A DNA stretch of 60,000 bases from positions 49,006,599 to 49,066,598 of the forward strand of contig CM055109.1 in the NCBI GenBank assembly GCA_029204225.1, read 5' to 3'. This stretch comes from Diphasiastrum complanatum. Taxonomy: Eukaryota; Streptophyta; Lycopodiopsida; Lycopodiales; Lycopodiaceae. The position numbers and the translations under genes are program-made. Below, in pieces: positions 55,613 to 60,000 of this stretch; position 1 is the first letter of the stretch; each line of letters starts with the position of its first letter. The notes beneath the pieces were generated by a model, which worked only from the letters and a program-made list of their open reading frames with translations, ran no database searches and was not told where the DNA came from.

Positions 55613-56846
55613 CACTCTAAGGAAGGAGGTAAAGAAAAACTATAAGGGTTTCGCAACAAAAGGACTTAGAGAACTTGAGACCACTACTCAAGGAGACTAA
55701 GCCACAATAAGCACCTCAATGATGGATATGGAGCCTTTACCCCCCATCCCACTTCTTTTACTTCCAAAAAAAAAAGCCTTGTTGGGTGGTGGGCCTTATG
55801 GTCACCACCTAGCAAGCACACGGGTCCCAAAAACAAGTGGCATCCTCTTATGGGGTCCACCTACCCTCAAATCACATGGCTACCACCCTCCCTATGCCAC
55901 CTCACCCAAGGGTCACTTGGGTCATGTCCCCACCCACCTTTTGAGTCACCGCCTTGTCCTCATGGCCTTATGGCCCAAAGACACACCTAAATCTCTTCTA
56001 ATGCTTGTCCATAGACTAAGGAAAAGGTGCTTGTATAATCGTACGTTCATGAGGAGGAGGTGGAGGAAAAAACTTCAAATTTCCTCCCAAAAGATGAAGA
56101 AGATGGAGGATTTACCATTTTTTTTGTATGTGCAGGTGGAAGATTACAAGGAGGTGGATTAAGCCCAAAAAGAAAAGACAAGAAGAAGGGCACACAGGTT
56201 TGTACTTGCAGCAAGTACAGTCTGCAATTACAATTGTGTACTTTTATTTTATTTCCCTCCCCTCTCTTAAGATATTTTATGAAGCCAAATTCTGGTTAAA
56301 ACTTGCTTTAAAAATGTAACTTACAAGGTTTATAAAGTTTGTAAGTTGTATTTCATAACTTAGAAAGCAGTTCTTTTTTTAAACATAAGTTAAGAAACTG
56401 TATAACTTATGAATAAAAACTTAGAAATCAAACTTTGCAAGGCTTCAACGTATACCTTCAAGAAACAGGTTTGGAGATAACAAAGTTAATAAATACTTTG
56501 TAGCTTTATGATTAAAATTTGAAACGTACTTTTCAAGTACAAAGGTCAAAACTTTGTTTAATAACAAAGTTCACAACGTTTAGGAAGTTTGAACTGCAAA
56601 TTTGTTTCTTTTTTTCAACTTTTTTACAAAGCTCAATAGTTACAAAATTTATTGTGCTTTGCAACTTGACATCCCATCACAAGCAAAGACAAAGAATACT
56701 TGGTAAAAGTACAAGGGATATGATGGAATTTATTCATCTCCCCCAAATGAAAAATCACTTTGAAGACAGCCTGCGACTGTTGCCTGTGTTAGAAAATTTG
56801 TTAGCAGGCCGTACGGACCCGCGTGCACAAATGCGCAGGTGCCCGG

Positions 56847-56905
<59 letters not shown>

Positions 56906-57228
56906 CAATTTTTTTTTTGCATTATACAAAAAAATTTGAATGCAAAATTTTTTTGACTTCCCAGTCCCAAAATAAGGCCTAAAAACCAAAAAGGGCTTTT
57001 GAAATTTTTTAAACCGCAAAAAATTCAAAAAAAAGCGACTACTACCACCATAGCTAGCAAAGGTGGTTCGTTTTCAATCAAAATGACCTCGGATTGAGAC
57101 GAACCAAAAAGCAAAGTTGTTCAAATCGATTCAACAAAATCAACTAAGCCTTAAAAAACCTCAGCTAAAAGCTTAAACCAACCAAAAACGTAAGTTAGAG
57201 CGATTGCACCTTATTCACAATGATCGGT
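55613..57228 (-). other. long untranslated leader of the outer gypsy element
   Basis: Lies between the PBS (57,229-57,241) and gag. It contains a (TA)n run and no clear gene. Plus-strand frames at 55,719-56,162 (Pro-rich) and 56,519-56,956 show no domain. Confidence 0.5.
56850..56903. repeat. (TA)n microsatellite
   Basis: About 27 uninterrupted TA dinucleotides inside the leader. Confidence 0.97.
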
Positions 57229-57241
57229 GGCTCTGATACCA
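57229..57241 (-). other. tRNA-iMet primer binding site of the outer element
   Basis: On the minus strand, TGGTATCAGAGCC starts two bases after the LTR end (TTCTAACA). It fixes the direction and the 5' end of the outer element. Confidence 0.9.
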
Positions 57242-57243
57242 AC

Positions 57244-57761
57244 TGTTAGAATCCCCATCGTCATGCCGGTCATTGCTAAAGCACAAACAGGTGACGAACA
57301 CTACGTTACCACCCAACCATAGAGGTACTACCACCTCGCCCCTGTGCACTGGAGCTACAAACCACCATCAAGCAAGCTTAGATCTCATGTAAGCCATGGT
57401 GTCCCATACCACCATGCCTTACCCTTGACTCTCGCCTACCTACATCCTGAGGCCTACATACTCATCCTGACCTAACCACCAGTGGAAGAGCTCTTCATTC
57501 TCTAGGAGAGAATGAATGCCCAGCTCATGGAGATTCACCTCTAGTCCAGACGGGTCATCTCCCTCCATAGGAGTCCCGCATGACCAATGACACACGACAG
57601 TTGTGCACACTGATGCGGGTCTATAACAGCGAGTCACGACACGCCAATAAGACATTGACACATGGCACCAAAAAGACCTATAGCTCCAAATCAGCGTTCT
57701 ATCCCATAACTGAGACCATCACCTCAAGTTTCATCTTGCGTACCCTTATGGGTATGTAACA
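57244..57761 (-). repeat. 5' LTR of the outer gypsy element
   Basis: On the minus strand it begins TGTTACATACCC at 57,761 and ends GGGGATTCTAACA at 57,244, with TGTTA/TAACA ends and a length of 518 bp. The flank right of it is ATATC. No 3' LTR copy is visible to the left of the (GA)n run at 40,349, which seems to have replaced it. Confidence 0.75.
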
Positions 57762-58191
57762 ATATCACTGTATGTTTCCAGAATTTACCGTTTTTTCGAA
57801 GTAGCCTGAAATTATTTTTCAAGTTACTGACTTGCTTCTAGGATTCCACACTTATCAATGAGCCAAGCCAAGTGTACTACATGTACTAAGCAGAGTAAAA
57901 TATCTCAATGGCAGTTACACATTCATTTTATGACATGCATCTTACAAGAGTGCAACACATCTATAGTTCTCCTGTAGGAAATCAGTGACCGCTTGCTTCG
58001 TATTTTGAATGACTTTCTTCTCTTCTGGTTGTATCAGTTGGAATTATGTAGATGTTAACAACAACACAGTCATGGAATTTTGAAAATAAAACATTTTAAT
58101 GTGAAGTCAATGTAGAAAACTTCTCTATCCCATGCTGAAGATAAAACTATGTAGAGTCCACGAGTCATACTTTCTATGTACAAAATTACAT
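57762..58191. other. no recognised gene
   Basis: AT-rich flank of the outer element with short frames only. Confidence 0.4.
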
Positions 58192-58438
58192 CATAAATCC
58201 AAAAGTAAAGACGATTAAAATTTCTTAGAGGCCACAAAAAGGCTAGCGCTAGCACTAGCCTTTTTCTGGCTCTTACGTTTTGAATGCAAGTGTATTAGAT
58301 GATTGAAAAGTCTCAAAACAAAGCCAGAAACTATTGTTGGCTTTGTTTTTCTGCTAAAAAATACCTGCTTATCAAAGAACAACCAATGAATGAGGGCCAA
58401 CATGTGAAATTTTAATCATCTTTACTTTTGGATTTATG
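58192..58438. mobile_element. foldback element or MITE, 247 bp
   Basis: The ends are a 33-bp inverted repeat with one mismatch (left 58,192-58,224, right 58,406-58,438; it reads CATAAATCCAAAAGTAAAGA and onward on the left). Inside, AAAAAGGCTAG and CTAGCCTTTTT form a second 11-bp hairpin at about 58,236-58,265. No coding frame. I could not fix a target-site duplication, so MITE is a suggestion. Confidence 0.6.
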
Positions 58439-58474
58439 TTTTTGCATAGGGAGTCGGAAGGCCAAATCATGAAG

Positions 58475-58600
58475 AGGCCGTACCGTCGGGGTCGGGGTCT
58501 ACCGGCAGCCCCCAGACCCCGCCGTTGGGGGGCTCTACCCCCCCAAACCTCCCGCCGGGGGGTGATATCGGAGGGCTCCGCCCCCCGAACCCCCCAGCAC
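58475..58600. repeat. GC-rich island with stacked hairpins
   Basis: A GC-rich block in AT-rich DNA. It contains GGGGTCT...AGACCCC (58,494-58,520), a G6...C7 pair (58,527-58,544) and CGGGGGG...CCCCCCG (58,556-58,588), and several G runs. Origin unknown. It starts about 35 bases right of the foldback element. Confidence 0.6.
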
Positions 58601-58926
58601 TTCATGCTATGCAATCTAGCCATCTTCTAACCATCATGGTCTCACATTAGACCCCATACTAACAACCGTGCTCAATTATGGCTTCTCCTCATAATGGGGG
58701 CCTTATAGACTTGAGCTCACAGATAACTAGTGATTGAGAGGTGAATGTTTAGTTATGTCTAACAGACACGAACTAGTGCACGTAAATCCACTTCTTTGCA
58801 TTTCAACTTTTGAAAGCAAATTAAATTCATGGTAGCATCCAGATCTGTTTATTATTCTATGGAGATTTACTTGCAAGTCTCAGAAATTAAAGATTAACAT
58901 GAAATTATTATTTTTGTGTTGTGCAG
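58601..58926. other. no recognised gene; possible intron
   Basis: The right end is T-rich and finishes TTGTGTTGTGCAG at 58,926, a good splice acceptor for the gene that follows. Earlier exons were not found. Confidence 0.4.
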
Positions 58927-59727
58927 ACCACCCCATTTAAATGGCCGGATCGAACTATTGGCTATGATCATCATGTCGTATTTCCCAGCCCAACCTATCA
59001 TGCAGTGAGCAGTCCATTGAGAATATTGTTGCTGGCACATATAGAGTGGGCACACGTGATCTTGACTATGGTCTTTCTTCCCAGTTGACTGCTTTGCCTC
59101 CAGTGCTTGAGCAACCTGCCACCCTACACCAAGAGTCTCCCTTGCAGAAAGACACCCCTAGCAATGTTGAGCTTGGCTAGTGTTCTAACAGCATACCCAT
59201 AGAGCGACCGAGTGACACAACTATGATTGTCCCAAGCTTGTTTGGCAAGGAGATTCAGACGGATATACTACAAGTATGATTTGGAGTCACAAATAAAACT
59301 AATCATAATCTCATGTTTGCAAAAGTACATTGTAATATACGTGATTCCGTTTTGTAGGATGTTATATCCTCTTTTAGACAAAACAGAGCCAGGCCCCCTC
59401 CTTTCGTTCCTTTGTGTCGCCTTGTGGTGAACGAAGCCATTCGTACGGTAAAAGAGGATATACTTAAATTTCTTAATATGTTTCATGACTATGGATACCT
59501 TAGGAAGCTGGGCACATTTCTTGTATCTTTGAAAAGAATCGGCTAGCCTGATTTAGAGGTGCTACAATATGACCTTGACTAGTGGGGTCCAATATGGCGC
59601 GCGATCAATGATGAATTTGAGCAAGATTTGGCCGACAGTGAAGAGTGGGCTCATCTGTCCAACAAGAAGTTCATCATATGGGATGGGAACCACAGATCAT
59701 AGGCTTGGATGAGCCAAATCCATCAAG
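58927..59727 (+). pseudogene. decayed spliced gene with ParB/sulfiredoxin-like DGNHR motif
   Basis: Exon 58,927-59,273 follows an acceptor. After one frameshift near 59,005 it reads IENIVAGTYRVGTRDLDYGL and IVPSLFGKEIQTDILQ. An 84-base GT-AG intron (59,274-59,357) follows. The next exon, 59,358-59,727, continues in phase: DVISSFRQNRARPPPFVPL, VNEAIRTVKEDILKFLNMF, then INDEFEQDLADSEEWAHL and KFIIWDGNHRS. D-G-N-H-R after a hydrophobic strand is the signature of the ParB/sulfiredoxin-like fold, which occurs in nucleases and DNA-binding proteins (family knowledge; the assignment is inference). In-frame TAGs at 59,178, 59,544, 59,580 and 59,700 all fit CAG to TAG. The gene continues past a donor at 59,728 and probably out of the window. 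Confidence 0.5.
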
Positions 59728-60000
59728 GTTAAATACTTTGCCATTATTATAATATGTAAATATTGTTGCATTGAATTTGATACATATAAACATATTTGTG
59801 TATAACTGCATATTGTTTGAAGAGGCCATTAATTGGTTATAGAAACTACTAGTATATTGTCACAATATCTTTCCACTGCAATCTTTAATCGATAGGTATT
59901 CTTTACGTTTCATCGATATAAAATTGTGAGTGTGCAATCTTGTAATGATTTCTCCTAGGGTAGACTTTCCCACCATCAAGGCCCGCCATGTTAGGGTTGA
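59728..60000 (+). other. probable intron and start of next exon
   Basis: Begins GTTAAA after AAG, AT-rich, and reaches TTTCTCCTAG at 59,958, a plausible acceptor. The last 42 bases are GC-richer and may be the next exon; the frame there is uncertain. Confidence 0.35.

Noticed and set aside
59544-59702. Alternative genetic code or stop-codon readthrough at TAG, or fern-type organelle RNA editing
   Set aside because: The same sequences also contain frameshifts and TGA and TAA stops, and they are nuclear transposon-type genes. C-to-T decay explains them more simply. U-to-C editing that repairs stops is an organelle process.

Overview
This is nuclear DNA from a land plant with a large, repeat-filled genome. 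The evidence is plant-type LTR retrotransposons (chromodomain Ty3/gypsy, Ogre/Tat/Athila-type gypsy, several Ty1/copia), tRNA-iMet primer binding sites, short GT-AG introns, a plant-like PP2C phosphatase 3' end and an alpha-expansin fragment. A fern, lycophyte or gymnosperm seems more likely than a compact angiosperm genome, but the sequence alone does not settle this. I see no rRNA, tRNA, CRISPR or bacterial feature.

Layout. 1-7 kb: mostly non-coding, with a decayed gypsy gag (minus), an LTR tail with PBS, and a (CT)n run. 7.06-10.78 kb: chromodomain gypsy element on the minus strand with an intact-looking LTR, two internal deletions and a gag broken by the next element. 10.8-13.4 kb: a second gypsy element (plus) with LTR promoter, PBS, gag, zinc knuckle and protease, cut off at an LTR-tail copy. 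14.0-17.1 kb: an LTR beside a minus-strand copia element whose gag 5' part is duplicated and fused to an expansin fragment (17.09-17.43 kb). 17.84-18.82 kb: the last two exons of a PP2C gene, the only convincing host gene piece. 19-26.5 kb: intergenic DNA with scattered gypsy and copia fragments and tandem repeats. 26.6-30.1 kb: two copia elements fused in frame, the second truncated in RT. 30.4 kb: a 198-bp (GA)n. 30.6-35.4 kb: no clear genes.

35.4-39.5 kb (minus): a decayed multi-exon gene. Its exons rejoin in phase and resemble a Mutator-like (MULE) transposase, followed on the same strand by an exon with an AdoMet-methyltransferase motif. At 58.9-59.7 kb (plus) a second spliced, decayed gene ends in a DGNHR motif like that of ParB/sulfiredoxin-fold proteins. 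These two are the best candidates for something undescribed.

40.3-57.8 kb is a nest. An outer chromovirus-like gypsy element (LTR 57,244-57,761; gag to integrase going left) is interrupted inside its integrase by an 11.3-kb gypsy element (40,852-52,120) of Ogre/Tat/Athila type. The inner element carries two related 25-bp minisatellites and three extra ORFs between pol and its 3' LTR. Across these ORFs, the MULE-like gene and the 59-kb gene, almost all in-frame stops are explained by C-to-T change of CAG, CAA or CGA, as expected from decay of methylated plant repeats.
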